64,000 nt of DNA from Streptomyces sp. NBC_00224 (GCF_041435195.1 NZ_CP108106.1:5557501-5621500), one strand, 5' to 3'. Numbered from the stretch's first letter, positions 1 through 8,854 are shown. The notes: a model not told the origin generated them from the letters alone. Made by a program: numbers and translations.

Positions 1-102
1 GCCGATCACCTTGTTGTGACCGCTGCGGCGCAGCTGCGCGGCGGGCGCCGGGTCCGGATCCGGGTCCGGCGGCGCGACGGGGGTCTCGGTCGGCTGAGTC
101 AT
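1..102 (-). CDS. PspC domain protein, N-terminal fragment (runs off the window)
   Basis: Only the first 34 codons are present, reading leftward from an ATG at 102. They encode a Thr/Pro/Asp-rich start followed by LRRSGHNKVIG, the usual beginning of a PspC domain (the full domain would continue GVCGGLG or similar). PspC proteins are small membrane proteins of the phage-shock/envelope-stress response. The gene is divergent from a second PspC-containing gene, the histidine kinase at 300, which is a common Streptomyces arrangement. The identification rests on the short N-terminus and on context. Confidence 0.7.
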   Translation of the reverse strand, partial: MTQPTETPVAPPDPDPDPAPAAQLRRSGHNKVIG

Positions 103-299
103 GACTCCATGGTGACGGGCGGTCCGCGGGTCCGGCACCCGCCCCGACCCTGGCCTCTCCCTGAGATTGCCCCTGATGCGGGGGTGGGGCCTCCCCCGTG
201 CGGGGGAAGTCGGCTCCCCCGTGCGGGGATCGCGGATCAGGGGCGTCCTGGGGGCTTACCCTGATGCCCGCACCCGCACGGACGTGTGACGATCGGTCC

Positions 300-1580
300 A
301 TGCCAGTCGCCGCTTCCCGAACCGCGCCCCCCGAGGCCGACGAACCCCCCGTGCGCAAGCTCTACCGCTCGGCCGAGGGGCGGATGCTCGGTGGCGTGGC
401 GCGCGGCCTCGCCGGACACCTCGGGCTGCCGGTCGTCTGGGTGCGGATCGTCTTCCTCGGCCTGTTCATGATCGACGGGCTGGGGGCGCTGCTGTACGCG
501 GTGTTCTGGTTCGTGGTGCCGCTGGGCCTGGGCGGCACGGCCGCCGAGCCGCGCTCGGCGTTCGAGGTCAGCCCCGACGGCCGCAGACGGCTGCGCAAGC
601 CCGACAAGGGCCAGGTCGTCGCCCTGATCGCGCTCTGCATCGGCGCGGCGATCTTCGCGGGCAATGTGAACGTGGGCGGCTGGGCCAGTCCGTACATCTG
701 GCCGACGCTGCTGGTCGGCGCCGGAGTGGTCCTGGTGTGGCGCCAGGCGGACAACGCCCGGCGGGCCCGCTGGACCGAGGGCGCCCGGCGCAGCCGACTG
801 CTGCCGCTGGCCCGGGGGCTGGCCGGGGTGGCGCTGGTCGGCGCCGGCTTCACCGGGTTCGTGGTGGTGCGCGGCTCGGCCGCCCAGCTCGGCAACGTAC
901 TGACGGCGGCGCTCGCGGTCATCGCGGGTATAGCCCTGCTGGCGGGCCCCTATCTCGTCCGGATGACCCAGGACCTCTCCGAGGAGCGCCTGATGCGCAT
1001 CCGCGCCCAGGAGCGCGCCGAAGTCGCCGCCCATGTGCACGACTCGGTGCTCCACACCCTCACGCTGATCCAGCGCAACGCGGAGAACGTGGGCGAGGTG
1101 CGGCGGCTCGCCCGCGCCCAGGAGCGCGAGCTGCGGGCCTGGCTCTACAAGCCGGGGGGCACCGGCAAGGACGAGTCGGAGGAGCCGGAGACCCTGGCCG
1201 AGGCGGTGAAGAAGGCCGCGGCCGAGGTCGAGGACAAGCACGGTGTGCCGCTGGAGGTCGTGGTCGTCGGCGACTGCCCGCTCGACGAGGGGCTGTCCGC
1301 ACAGATGCAGGCCGCGCGCGAAGCGATGGTGAACGCCGCCAAGTACGGTGGCGAGGGCGGCGCCGTCCAGGTCTTCGCGGAGGTCGAGGGCCGTACGGTC
1401 TTCGTGTCCGTACGGGACCGGGGCCCCGGCTTCGATCTGGACGCGGTGCCGGACGACCGCATGGGCGTACGAGAATCGATCATCGGCCGGATGCAGCGCA
1501 ACGGCGGAACGGCGCGGCTGCGTTCGGTGCCCGGTGGGGGCACCGAGGTCGAGTTGGAGATGGAGAGGGCGGACGGATGA
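300..1580 (+). CDS. PspC-domain sensor histidine kinase
   Basis: Predicted membrane sensor kinase. The N-terminus has a PspC domain (VRKLYRSAEGRMLGGVARGLAGHLG, then a hydrophobic segment and FWFVVPLG). Further hydrophobic segments follow (VALIALCIGAAIFAG, LARGLAGVALVGAGF and ALAVIAGIALLAGPYLV). The cytoplasmic part has a NarL-type dimerisation region with the likely phospho-histidine in HVHDSVLHTL, then an HATPase domain with an N-box (REAMVNAAKYG) and G-boxes (DRGPGFD, GGGTEVELE). An ATG at 300 gives a normal N-terminus; open frame continues upstream to 198 and an ATG at 264 is possible. It overlaps the response regulator by ATGA, so the two are translationally coupled. Sensing of envelope stress is inferred from the PspC domain. 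Confidence 0.88.
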   Translation: MPVAASRTAPPEADEPPVRKLYRSAEGRMLGGVARGLAGHLGLPVVWVRIVFLGLFMIDGLGALLYAVFWFVVPLGLGGTAAEPRSAFEVSPDGRRRLRKPDKGQVVALIALCIGAAIFAGNVNVGGWASPYIWPTLLVGAGVVLVWRQADNARRARWTEGARRSRLLPLARGLAGVALVGAGFTGFVVVRGSAAQLGNVLTAALAVIAGIALLAGPYLVRMTQDLSEERLMRIRAQERAEVAAHVHDSVLHTLTLIQRNAENVGEVRRLARAQERELRAWLYKPGGTGKDESEEPETLAEAVKKAAAEVEDKHGVPLEVVVVGDCPLDEGLSAQMQAAREAMVNAAKYGGEGGAVQVFAEVEGRTVFVSVRDRGPGFDLDAVPDDRMGVRESIIGRMQRNGGTARLRSVPGGGTEVELEMERADG

Positions 1581-2278
1581 CGACGGAGCAGACCCAGGGA
1601 ACCCAGAGCGGTGCCGAGCGGCGGGTGCGGGTCGTCCTGGTCGACGACCACCGCATGTTCCGCACGGGTGTCCAGGCGGAGATCGGCCGTACCGAGGAGA
1701 CGGGCGTGGAGGTCGTCGGGGAGGCGGCCGACGTGGACCAGGCGATCACGGTCATCACGGCGACCCGGCCGGAGGTCGTCCTCCTCGACGTCCATCTGCC
1801 GGGCGGCGGCGGTGTGGAAGTCCTGCGCCGTTCGGCCCCGTTGATGGCGGCCGCGGAGAATCCGGTGCGCTTCCTCGCGCTGTCCGTCTCGGACGCGGCG
1901 GAGGACGTGATCGGGGTGATCCGGGGCGGCGCCCGCGGCTACGTCACCAAGACGATCACGGGTACGGACCTGGTCGACTCGATCTTCCGGGTCCAGGAGG
2001 GCGACGCGGTGTTCTCGCCGCGGCTCGCGGGCTTCGTCCTGGACGCCTTCGCGTCGACGGACGCGCCGCCGGTCGACGAGGACCTGGACCGCCTCACCCA
2101 GCGCGAGCGGGAGGTGCTGCGGCTGATCGCGCGCGGCTATGCGTACAAGGAGATCGCCAAGCAGCTGTTCATCTCCGTGAAGACGGTCGAGTCGCACGTC
2201 TCGGCGGTGCTGCGCAAGCTCCAGCTGTCCAACCGCCATGAGCTGACGCGCTGGGCGACGGCTCGACGGCTGGTCTGA
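1577..2278 (+). CDS. LuxR/NarL-family response regulator
   Basis: Response regulator of 233 residues, partner of the overlapping kinase gene. The receiver domain starts RVRVVLVDDH, with the acidic pair and the likely phosphorylated Asp in LLDVHLPGGGG, and the conserved Lys in YVTKTITG. The C-terminal LuxR helix-turn-helix is clear (LTQREREVLRLIARG, YKEIAKQLFIS, VKTVESHVSAVLRKL). The ATG at 1577 overlaps the kinase stop codon. Likely targets are envelope-stress genes, possibly the PspC genes beside it, but no operator is evident. Confidence 0.93.
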   Translation: MTTEQTQGTQSGAERRVRVVLVDDHRMFRTGVQAEIGRTEETGVEVVGEAADVDQAITVITATRPEVVLLDVHLPGGGGVEVLRRSAPLMAAAENPVRFLALSVSDAAEDVIGVIRGGARGYVTKTITGTDLVDSIFRVQEGDAVFSPRLAGFVLDAFASTDAPPVDEDLDRLTQREREVLRLIARGYAYKEIAKQLFISVKTVESHVSAVLRKLQLSNRHELTRWATARRLV

Positions 2279-2407
2279 GGGGGCCGGTCGACCGGGGGGA
2301 GGGGTGCGGGAACCGGGATTGTCAGGACGGCGTCAAAACTCAACGTGCGCTCCTTGCACGGTAGTTACGATGCGAGATGATCGTCGGACACGGGGGAGGG
2401 GTCGTCC

Positions 2408-2866
2408 ATGGGCTTTGACGAAGAGTGGGCGTCGAGCAAGGCGGCAGCGGCGGGGCAGCCGGTGGGCACGCGGCTCGACGGGGCGTACGACGGGCCGTTT
2501 CCGCCGTCGGGGCCGGGCGGTGACAAGGACCTGAACTCCAGCGCCTCGCGAAAGAAGACCGCCGCCAACGACATAGAGACCGACTTCGAGCCGAACACGA
2601 AGAAGGCCGGCGCCTGGGCGGACGAGGCGAACGGGACGGCGGTCAAGGCCTTCGCCGGGTGGGCGGCCGCGGCCGGGCTGACGAAGGCCCAGGAGACCTG
2701 GGGCAAGTCGGTCACCGCGTTACTCGGCCGGCTGGCCGGGGAGAAGTCCGCGCTGCGCGGCACGACCGGACTCTTCCTGAACAACGACATAGGCGTCGGC
2801 AACGACTTCGGGCCGCTCGTCAAACCGTCCTCGCTCAGCCAGGTCTCGCCGCCGCCGCACTCGTAG
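2408..2866 (+). CDS. small helical protein, possible WXG100-type partner; contains a TTA codon
   Basis: 152 residues, function unknown. The second half is predicted helical and amphipathic (KAFAGWAAAAGLTKAQETWG, then SVTALLGRLAGEKSALRGT), resembling half of a WXG100/ESX-type helical hairpin, although no strict WXG motif is present. The ATG follows a GGGGAGGGG ribosome-binding site. The stop lies 10 bp before the next gene, so it is probably the first gene of a three-gene operon to 6134. Leu105 is encoded by TTA (2720-2722), the rare leucine codon read by the bldA tRNA in Streptomyces, so translation may depend on the developmental state. Confidence 0.7.
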   Translation: MGFDEEWASSKAAAAGQPVGTRLDGAYDGPFPPSGPGGDKDLNSSASRKKTAANDIETDFEPNTKKAGAWADEANGTAVKAFAGWAAAAGLTKAQETWGKSVTALLGRLAGEKSALRGTTGLFLNNDIGVGNDFGPLVKPSSLSQVSPPPHS

Positions 2867-2876
2867 GAGTCCCGCA

Positions 2877-5150
2877 ATGCTGACCTACGAACTGATCATG
2901 AAGACCGACCTCTCGCAGCTCACCACGGCCGCCACCAAGTGGGACGACATGGCGGGCGAGCTGAAGAAGCTTGAGGAGCGCTACCGGACCCAGGTCCAGA
3001 GCGTGAGTCTGGACGGCACCTGGACCGGCCAGGCCTCGCTCTACTCCCGGCCGAACTTCGCCGCCACGCACACGCAGTACGTCGCCGCGCAGACGGAGGC
3101 CAAGGCCGTCGCCTCGCTGCTGCGTGACGCCCACGCCCAGTTCGTGGACCTGAAGAAGAGGGTGGAGTCCGCGCGGGACGACGCCGTCAAGGCGGGGATG
3201 AAGGTCTCCGAGACGGGCGCCGCGACCTTCGACTACAGCAAGGTCAGCGCCGCGGAGGCCAACACGGTCCGCCATGACCCGGACCTGCGCACCACCGAGA
3301 ACTCGTGGTCGCAGCACATCGGGCAGGCCGTTACCGCCATGAACGACGCCGACCAGGGCGTGAAGATCGCCCTGGAGGCGGTCGGCGCCGACACCGATCT
3401 GTTCGACGACACGAGGAACGGCTTCAACGCCAAGGCCAGCGGCGACGTGGAGCACTACGAGGCCCAGGCCATGATCCAGCTGGCCGACAAGGTCAACGAC
3501 GGCAAGAAGCTGTCCCCCGAGGAGCTGGCCGAGGCCGAGTCGCTCTTCCGGGACAACTCCCACGACACGGTCTTCACCCAGACCCTGCTCCAGAGCCTCG
3601 GCCCGGACGGCGCGATCAAGTTCACCCAGCACGTGAACGACTGGTCGCTCTCCGACAAGTCCCACAAGGACGACTACGCGGCCCTGGAACGCGGCTTCGC
3701 CACGTCCCTGGCCACCGCGACGACGGTCCCGGGCAAGGTCACGGACATGCCGCCGGGCTCGGCCAAGTACAACGAGTGGCTGAACAGCCCCGACGGGAAG
3801 TTCTACAAGGGGTGGATGGAGGGGATGGAGAAGGCGGGGGTCCACAACTACGGGGACAACCTGCGGCCGCTCAGCGGCTATCACGTGCTGGCCAGCCTCA
3901 TGGGGCATGCGGACGCCAAGTACGACGACCAGTTCCTGTACGCGCTCGGCGACAAGATGATCGACGCCGAGAAGAAGGACCACAACCTCTTCAAGGTGTG
4001 GGGCGCCGACTACAAGGGCATCGAGCCGGACCCGATCGACACGCTGCTCGGCGTGATGGGCAAGAACCCGGACGCCGCCACGGCCTTCTTCGACCCGTCA
4101 GGCAACGGCGCGGGCACCGACCACGTCGGCAACGACCACCTCAAGTACCTGGCAGGCCACGGGGACGGGACCCGCCAGTGGCCGAACCACTCGTACTCCG
4201 GGGGCGTCGGCGTGGCGAACTACGACAACCCGACGAGCCGAGCCGGGCTGGGCGCGGCGCTGGAGGCGGCCACCACGGGGCATCCGCCGCTGCACGACGG
4301 TGAGCGGGGCGGTGCGCCCGGCCCGCACACCCCGGCGCAGGCGCGGGTCATGCAGAACATGCTGACGACGCTGGACGCGGGCCTCAGTGGCGAGAAGCTG
4401 GACCCCGACATGCAGAAGAACATCGGCCACGCCCTGGCGGACTACGTCCAGGACACCCATCACATCCTGGCCGAGAGCGGTTCGAAGTACGGGAGTCCGG
4501 ACGGCCTGGACCACATCTGGAGCCAGGGCGACGACGCGGGAATCGCGGTCAGCAAGGGCACCCTGATGCGTGTGATGCGTGGTGCCTCGTCGGACTCGCA
4601 GACCTTCTCGCTGCTGTACGACACCCAACAGCAGTACGCGATCGACCAGTTGTCCAACGCCCCGCATACCGGCGGTGAGGGTTACGAGCGCTGGAAGAAC
4701 CCGGCGAGCGAGATGGGCTCGGTCATGGGCGCGATGAACTCCATCGGATCCGATGTCATCTTCGACGAGCGCAGCGGCAAGATCCAGGCCGCCAACGACA
4801 TGGCGAAGTACGCCTACCACTTCGCGGGCGCCCCGGTGACCGGCCTGCCGGTGCTGGGCGACACGGCGCAGCGCCTGATCGACGCGAGCACCTACGAATG
4901 GTCGAAGGATGTCATCTCGGCCGCACAGTCCAAGGCGCAGGAGATGAACTCCCACCAGTACTCGTCGGGCGTCACCGGCACGTACAACTACATCGACCAG
5001 TGGGCCACCGCCCACGGCGTGGACATCAACGACGAGACGAACAGCAAGGGCAACCCGAACTGGGACGCGTGGCAGTCGATGAGGCGCGAGGCCAAGCAGT
5101 CGTACACATCGTCCCGGGGTGACGCCGCCGCGTACCTCGGTTGGGAGTAG
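2877..5150 (+). CDS. large WXG100-like N-terminal protein, putative type VII secretion substrate
   Basis: 757 residues. The first ~110 residues form two predicted helices (TKWDDMAGELKKLEERYR and VASLLRDAHAQFVDLKKRVES) around a WTG turn at residues 49-51, the layout of WXG100/LXG proteins exported by type VII systems. No hydrophobic signal peptide is present. The remainder is soluble, rich in Asp, Gly and His, and has no motif I recognise. The C-terminus ends in YLGWE, which fits a YxxxD/E export signal but is short. The ATG has an AGGAG site seven bases upstream. I cannot say whether the C-terminal part is a toxin, an enzyme or structural. Confidence 0.75.
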   Translation: MLTYELIMKTDLSQLTTAATKWDDMAGELKKLEERYRTQVQSVSLDGTWTGQASLYSRPNFAATHTQYVAAQTEAKAVASLLRDAHAQFVDLKKRVESARDDAVKAGMKVSETGAATFDYSKVSAAEANTVRHDPDLRTTENSWSQHIGQAVTAMNDADQGVKIALEAVGADTDLFDDTRNGFNAKASGDVEHYEAQAMIQLADKVNDGKKLSPEELAEAESLFRDNSHDTVFTQTLLQSLGPDGAIKFTQHVNDWSLSDKSHKDDYAALERGFATSLATATTVPGKVTDMPPGSAKYNEWLNSPDGKFYKGWMEGMEKAGVHNYGDNLRPLSGYHVLASLMGHADAKYDDQFLYALGDKMIDAEKKDHNLFKVWGADYKGIEPDPIDTLLGVMGKNPDAATAFFDPSGNGAGTDHVGNDHLKYLAGHGDGTRQWPNHSYSGGVGVANYDNPTSRAGLGAALEAATTGHPPLHDGERGGAPGPHTPAQARVMQNMLTTLDAGLSGEKLDPDMQKNIGHALADYVQDTHHILAESGSKYGSPDGLDHIWSQGDDAGIAVSKGTLMRVMRGASSDSQTFSLLYDTQQQYAIDQLSNAPHTGGEGYERWKNPASEMGSVMGAMNSIGSDVIFDERSGKIQAANDMAKYAYHFAGAPVTGLPVLGDTAQRLIDASTYEWSKDVISAAQSKAQEMNSHQYSSGVTGTYNYIDQWATAHGVDINDETNSKGNPNWDAWQSMRREAKQSYTSSRGDAAAYLGWE

Positions 5151-5153
5151 CGC

Positions 5154-6134
5154 GTGGCTGTCCGGCTGTTCTCCGCCTCCGCGGGGAGGAAATGGGTGCT
5201 CGGCGCGGTGCTGGCCGTGTTGGTGGCGGGCGGGCTCCACACGGGGTTCAACACCAATGCGTTCGGGCCGGACAGGCTGTGCGGGGGATGGCTGAAGTCC
5301 TCGGACGTGGAGCGGGTGCTCGACGGACCCGGACGGCTGTCGGACTCCGGTACGGACACGGTGTGCACGGTGAAGAAGTCGGGCCTCCTGGTCGGCGGCG
5401 ACGCCTCCGTCACGGTCCGGATAGCCGCCGAGCCGAGCAAGTTCCCGTTCGCGACGGGGAGTTGGACCGCGTCGGCGACTCAGCGGCTGTTCACCGGACA
5501 GGCCGGTGGCGGCGTCGACGGGTACGGCGGCTGGGCGCTGCTGCCTGCCTCGTGCCGGATTCCGGCCGGTGTCCCCAGTGACAAGTCGGATGCCAGGGTG
5601 GCGGTTGTGGCGTCTCTGGCGGGCGGTTCGACGGAGGAAGGGGCGTTGGTGCGCCTGCTCTCCGCCGCCGCCGAGTCCGCCGCCGCCCGTTCCGGCTGCG
5701 CCGCCGAGGGGCGCCCGACCGAGCTCGCCTCGGCCCGGACCTCCCCGGCCGACTTCGCCCGGGTCTGTGCGCTGCCGGGCTTCACGATCCCAGCGGTGAC
5801 CGGCGACAAGGGCCGTGCCGGCCGCGCGCAGGTCACCGGGGACCTCGGCACGGCCTGGATATGCGACTTGTCGTTCGCCGGCGACAAGAGCGGTCCGTAT
5901 GCCCGTTTCGCGGCGGTGCGGGATCCGCTGCTGGCCCAGGGCCTGTCCACCAGCGGCGCGGTCCGGCTGGACTGCCCGGGCGGGCCCGTCTACGCAACCG
6001 TCGACAACAACACGTATCCCTGGGACCCGGCCGAGCGGAAGGCGGCGGGCCTGTTGCCGGAGAAGGACCTGCGTGACCGGTTCGCCACGGCGGTCGCGGG
6101 CGCACTGCACTGCCCGGCGGCGCGACGAACGTAA
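5154..6134 (+). CDS. membrane-anchored extracytoplasmic protein of the WXG-like locus
   Basis: 326 residues with a GTG start three bases after the preceding stop codon, so co-translated. The N-terminus is a basic segment plus one hydrophobic helix (KWVLGAVLAVLVAGGLHTG), giving a type II anchor or uncleaved signal. The outer part has paired cysteines and two similar-looking halves (CGGWLKSSDVERVL near residue 42, and FARVCALPGFT near residue 200). This could be a surface partner, chaperone or immunity-type protein for the large protein before it. No enzyme motif is visible. Confidence 0.72.
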   Translation: MAVRLFSASAGRKWVLGAVLAVLVAGGLHTGFNTNAFGPDRLCGGWLKSSDVERVLDGPGRLSDSGTDTVCTVKKSGLLVGGDASVTVRIAAEPSKFPFATGSWTASATQRLFTGQAGGGVDGYGGWALLPASCRIPAGVPSDKSDARVAVVASLAGGSTEEGALVRLLSAAAESAAARSGCAAEGRPTELASARTSPADFARVCALPGFTIPAVTGDKGRAGRAQVTGDLGTAWICDLSFAGDKSGPYARFAAVRDPLLAQGLSTSGAVRLDCPGGPVYATVDNNTYPWDPAERKAAGLLPEKDLRDRFATAVAGALHCPAARRT

Positions 6135-6346
6135 AAACCCGGCAAATCAGTCAACTCGGACATGCCTGTCACCCCTCTCCCCGCGTGTGACGCCCCTGAC
6201 CGACCTGACCGGCACCCCCCTCGCCAGGCCTTCCGCCGGCCCAGCGGGGTCGTCGGGGGGCCGGTGGGCGCGGAATCAAGCACCGGAAGAGTAAAGCCCT
6301 GGCAAAGTGGGGCAACTCCAGTTAACGCATCCGGCTCTTCCCGTCC
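6135..6346. other. intergenic region with a partly duplicated leader
   Basis: 212 bp without a credible gene. Two segments resemble one another: one beginning GTAAAAACCCGGCAAAT near 6132 and one beginning GTAAAGCCCTGGCAAAG near 6291, each followed by a CAACTC. The second leads directly into the esterase start. It may be a duplicated promoter or regulator site. I see no strong hairpin terminator. Confidence 0.4.
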
Positions 6347-6349
6347 GTG

Positions 6350-7486
6350 ATGAGCCTGACCGGTACCCCCTTTCTGCTGACCGCCGTCCTCGTGGCGGCG
6401 GCGGCCCTGCTGCTGCCCCTGTTCCTGTGGAGCAGGATCGGCGGGCCGGCCGTGGTGCGCGGGGCCTCGCGGCTGTTCATGCTGCTGTTCGCCCAGTTCA
6501 CCGCCGTCCTCGTCGTCTTCGTGATGGTCAACAACGCCAACGGGCTCTACGACACCTGGGACGACCTGCTGGGCACCGGCAACCACGTCAACGCCGCCCC
6601 CGACCTCGGCCCCGACGGCACCGGCGGCAAGAAGGCCGCCTCCGCGCCCAAGGTCAAGCAGAACTTCAAGGAGTACAAGGGCAAGGTCGGCAACGGCGTC
6701 ATGAAGACCACGCTCAAGGGCGCGATCTCCGGTGTCGAGGGCGACGTGGCGGTCTGGCTGCCGCCGCAGTACAACGACCCCGCGTACAAGGACAAGACGT
6801 TCCCCGTGGTCGAGCTGCTGCCCGGCTACCCGGGTTCCATAGGCGCCTGGTTCGGCTCGCTGCACACCCAGCGGCAGCTCACGCCGATGATGCAGCGCGG
6901 CGAGGTCGCGCCGTTCATCCTCGTCTCGCCGCGCACCACGCTCCTGGACGGCCGCGACACCGGCTGCGCCAATGTGCCGGGCACCGTCAACGCCGACACC
7001 TGGATCAGCGTGGACGTACGGAAGATGATCACCGACAACTTCCGGGCCGCGACCGGGCCCGAGGGCTGGGCCGTCGCCGGGTACTCGGCGGGCGGCCACT
7101 GCGCCGCCAAGCTCGCCGTCGCGCACCCCGACCGCTACCGCGCCGGCGTCGACCTCTCCGGCTACAACGACCCGGCCGCCGAGGGCGTCTCGATCACCGC
7201 GCACGACCCGAAGCTGCGCCGCGAGTCCAACCCGCTGTGGATCCTCAAGAACGCCAAGACCCCGCCGCTGACCTCGCTGTTCGTCTCCGGCGACAAGGGC
7301 GACGGCTACAACGACGGCCTGGCCCTGAAGAAGGCCGCCAAGGCCCCGACCACCGTCCACGTCGTCCGGCTGAACGGCGGCGGCCACCGCAGCAGCGTCT
7401 GGGAGCACCAGGTGCCCGACGTCTTCCGCTGGCTCACCAAGGAGCTCGGTCAGGCGGGCCGGGTCGCGCCCGCGAACGGCATCTGA
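6350..7486 (+). CDS. membrane-anchored alpha/beta hydrolase, esterase D / mycolyltransferase-like family
   Basis: 378 residues from the ATG at 6350 (a GTG directly before it at 6347 is possible). Two hydrophobic segments at the N-terminus (LLTAVLVAAAALLLPLFLW and LFMLLFAQFTAVLVVFVMV) place the catalytic domain outside the membrane. The hydrolase fold of the putative-esterase family shows an oxyanion region (VVELLPGYPGS), the nucleophile elbow GYSAGG, a later acidic region (FVSGDKGDGYND) and the catalytic-type His in GGGHRSSVWEHQ. The family includes antigen 85-type acyltransferases, but the substrate here is unknown. The 3' end overlaps the convergent NlpC/P60 gene by 37 bp. Confidence 0.87.
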   Translation: MSLTGTPFLLTAVLVAAAALLLPLFLWSRIGGPAVVRGASRLFMLLFAQFTAVLVVFVMVNNANGLYDTWDDLLGTGNHVNAAPDLGPDGTGGKKAASAPKVKQNFKEYKGKVGNGVMKTTLKGAISGVEGDVAVWLPPQYNDPAYKDKTFPVVELLPGYPGSIGAWFGSLHTQRQLTPMMQRGEVAPFILVSPRTTLLDGRDTGCANVPGTVNADTWISVDVRKMITDNFRAATGPEGWAVAGYSAGGHCAAKLAVAHPDRYRAGVDLSGYNDPAAEGVSITAHDPKLRRESNPLWILKNAKTPPLTSLFVSGDKGDGYNDGLALKKAAKAPTTVHVVRLNGGGHRSSVWEHQVPDVFRWLTKELGQAGRVAPANGI

Positions 7487-8529
7487 TCGATCGGCGCGAG
7501 CCGCACCGGCGCCCCCGGGTGCGGCGCGTGGATCATCTGGCCGCCGCCGATGTAGAGCCCGACGTGGCTGATGCCCGAGTAGAAGAAGACCAGATCGCCG
7601 GGGGCCAGGGCGGAACGGGCCACCCGGGCGCCGGAGTTGATCTGCGTGTACGTGGTCCGGGGCAGTGAGACGCCCGCCGCGCCCCAGGCCGCCTGGGTCA
7701 GCCCCGAGCAGTCGAACGAGGACGGCCCGGTCGCGCCCCACACGTACGGCTTGCCGAGCGCGGTGTAGGCGTACGCCACGGCGGCCGCCGCCCGACCGCT
7801 GGGGGCCGGGAGCAGCGCGGCGGGCGCGGCGGGCGCACCGGGGGCCGAGGAGCGGCCGGCGCGGCCGGTGCTGCCCGCGTCGGTACGGGCGCCGTCCTGG
7901 CCCTCGTACGCGGCCCGCTGCTCGGCGGTCAGCTGCGTGAGCAGCGCCTGCGCCGAGTCGAGCTTCGACTTGATGGTCTCCTTCTGGCGCTTGAGCTCGG
8001 CCTGCCGGTCGCGCAGCTCGGCGAGCCTGCCGTCGGCGGAGGTGTGCAGCCGCTTCAGCTCGGCGAGCTGCTTGCGGACCCCGGCCACCGCGTTCGCCGT
8101 CCGGTCCCCGGCCCGCTCCTGGAAGGCCGCGTCGTCCAGATACCGCTGCGGGTCGGACGACAGCATCAGCTGGAGCGCGGGGGCGATCCCGCCGGTGCGG
8201 TACTGGGCGGTGGCGATCGAGCCCAGCGCGTTGCGCGCGCTGTTGAGCCGACCGGTCTTGCGCGCGGCCTCGTCCTGCATCGCGTCGACGGACTTCTGGG
8301 TGTCGTCCGCCTTCTCCTTGGTGCCGTTGTACGCCTCGGTGGCGACCTCCGCGTCCTGGTAGAGCCTGTCCACCTTGGCCTTGACCTGGGCCGGGGTCAG
8401 GCGGGGCTCGGCGTGGCCGGAGCCCTCGAAGGCGGTGGCGGTGGCGGCTCCGGCCAGTGCGAGGGTCGCCGCGGTACGGGCGGCGGGGCCGGTGAGCGGG
8501 TGCTGCCTGGGCTTTCGGTGTGCAGCCAC
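7450..8529 (-). CDS. secreted NlpC/P60 peptidoglycan hydrolase (paralogue 1)
   Basis: 359 residues from a GTG at 8529, with GGAAGG upstream. A signal peptide (KPRQHPL, then ARTAATLALAGAATATAFEGSGHA) leads to a long predicted coiled coil (residues ~45-210) and an Ala/Pro-rich linker. The C-terminal NlpC/P60 domain has the catalytic Cys in DCSGLTQAAW, a His in GDLVFFYSGISHVGLYIG and a polar residue in MIHAPHPGAPV. RipA-like proteins of this layout cleave peptide stems during growth and division. The gene at 9423 is a clear paralogue with the same architecture. The gene overlaps the convergent esterase gene at its end. Confidence 0.93.
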   Translation of the reverse strand: MAAHRKPRQHPLTGPAARTAATLALAGAATATAFEGSGHAEPRLTPAQVKAKVDRLYQDAEVATEAYNGTKEKADDTQKSVDAMQDEAARKTGRLNSARNALGSIATAQYRTGGIAPALQLMLSSDPQRYLDDAAFQERAGDRTANAVAGVRKQLAELKRLHTSADGRLAELRDRQAELKRQKETIKSKLDSAQALLTQLTAEQRAAYEGQDGARTDAGSTGRAGRSSAPGAPAAPAALLPAPSGRAAAAVAYAYTALGKPYVWGATGPSSFDCSGLTQAAWGAAGVSLPRTTYTQINSGARVARSALAPGDLVFFYSGISHVGLYIGGGQMIHAPHPGAPVRLAPIDQMPFAGATRPA

Positions 8530-8548
8530 TAGGGCCTTCACGTCCTTC

Positions 8549-8611
8549 CGTGCACATCCGGCGACGGACCGCACAGGGGGGACGGCCCGCCGCCGGATCT
8601 CTCGGCTTGGC
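8549..8611 (-). promoter_or_regulatory. GC-rich hairpin in the 5' leader of the NlpC/P60 gene
   Basis: On the minus strand, ATCCGGCG near 8598 pairs with CGCCGGAT near 8556, with an inner GGGCC/GGTCC pairing, immediately upstream of the ribosome-binding site. Such a leader could control translation. Streptomyces NlpC/P60 and Rpf genes are often under ydaO (c-di-AMP) riboswitches, but the conserved ydaO core is not evident here. I therefore report only a hairpin. A TAGCGT hexamer at 8666-8671 (minus strand) is a possible -10 site; a TAGCGT also lies upstream of the paralogue. Confidence 0.4.
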
Positions 8612-8854
8612 GACCGATGACCGCCCTTGAGGGGGCGGCGATGGGGAGTCGGTCACCTGGGGGAGGACGCTAAACCTGGGTGACACGGGGGAGTGACGCA
8701 ATGCGCGAAGTGATCTGTTCCGGCAGTCGTGTGACCGTATGTGACCGGTCCGCCGTCGATTGGGTCCGCTTCCCGATGCCGCTGTGACCGAGGAGCCTGA
8801 CGAGGACCCACCTGCCCGCCACCCCGTGATACGGCCTGGCTAGGCTCCCCAACC

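Noticed and set aside
4098..6110. 670-codon open frame opposite the WXG-like locus
   Set aside because: Antisense shadow of two supported genes, with no ribosome-binding site and no recognisable domain.
8530..8700. ydaO (c-di-AMP) riboswitch upstream of the NlpC/P60 gene
   Set aside because: Expected for this gene type in Streptomyces, but I could not find the conserved core; only a hairpin is reported.
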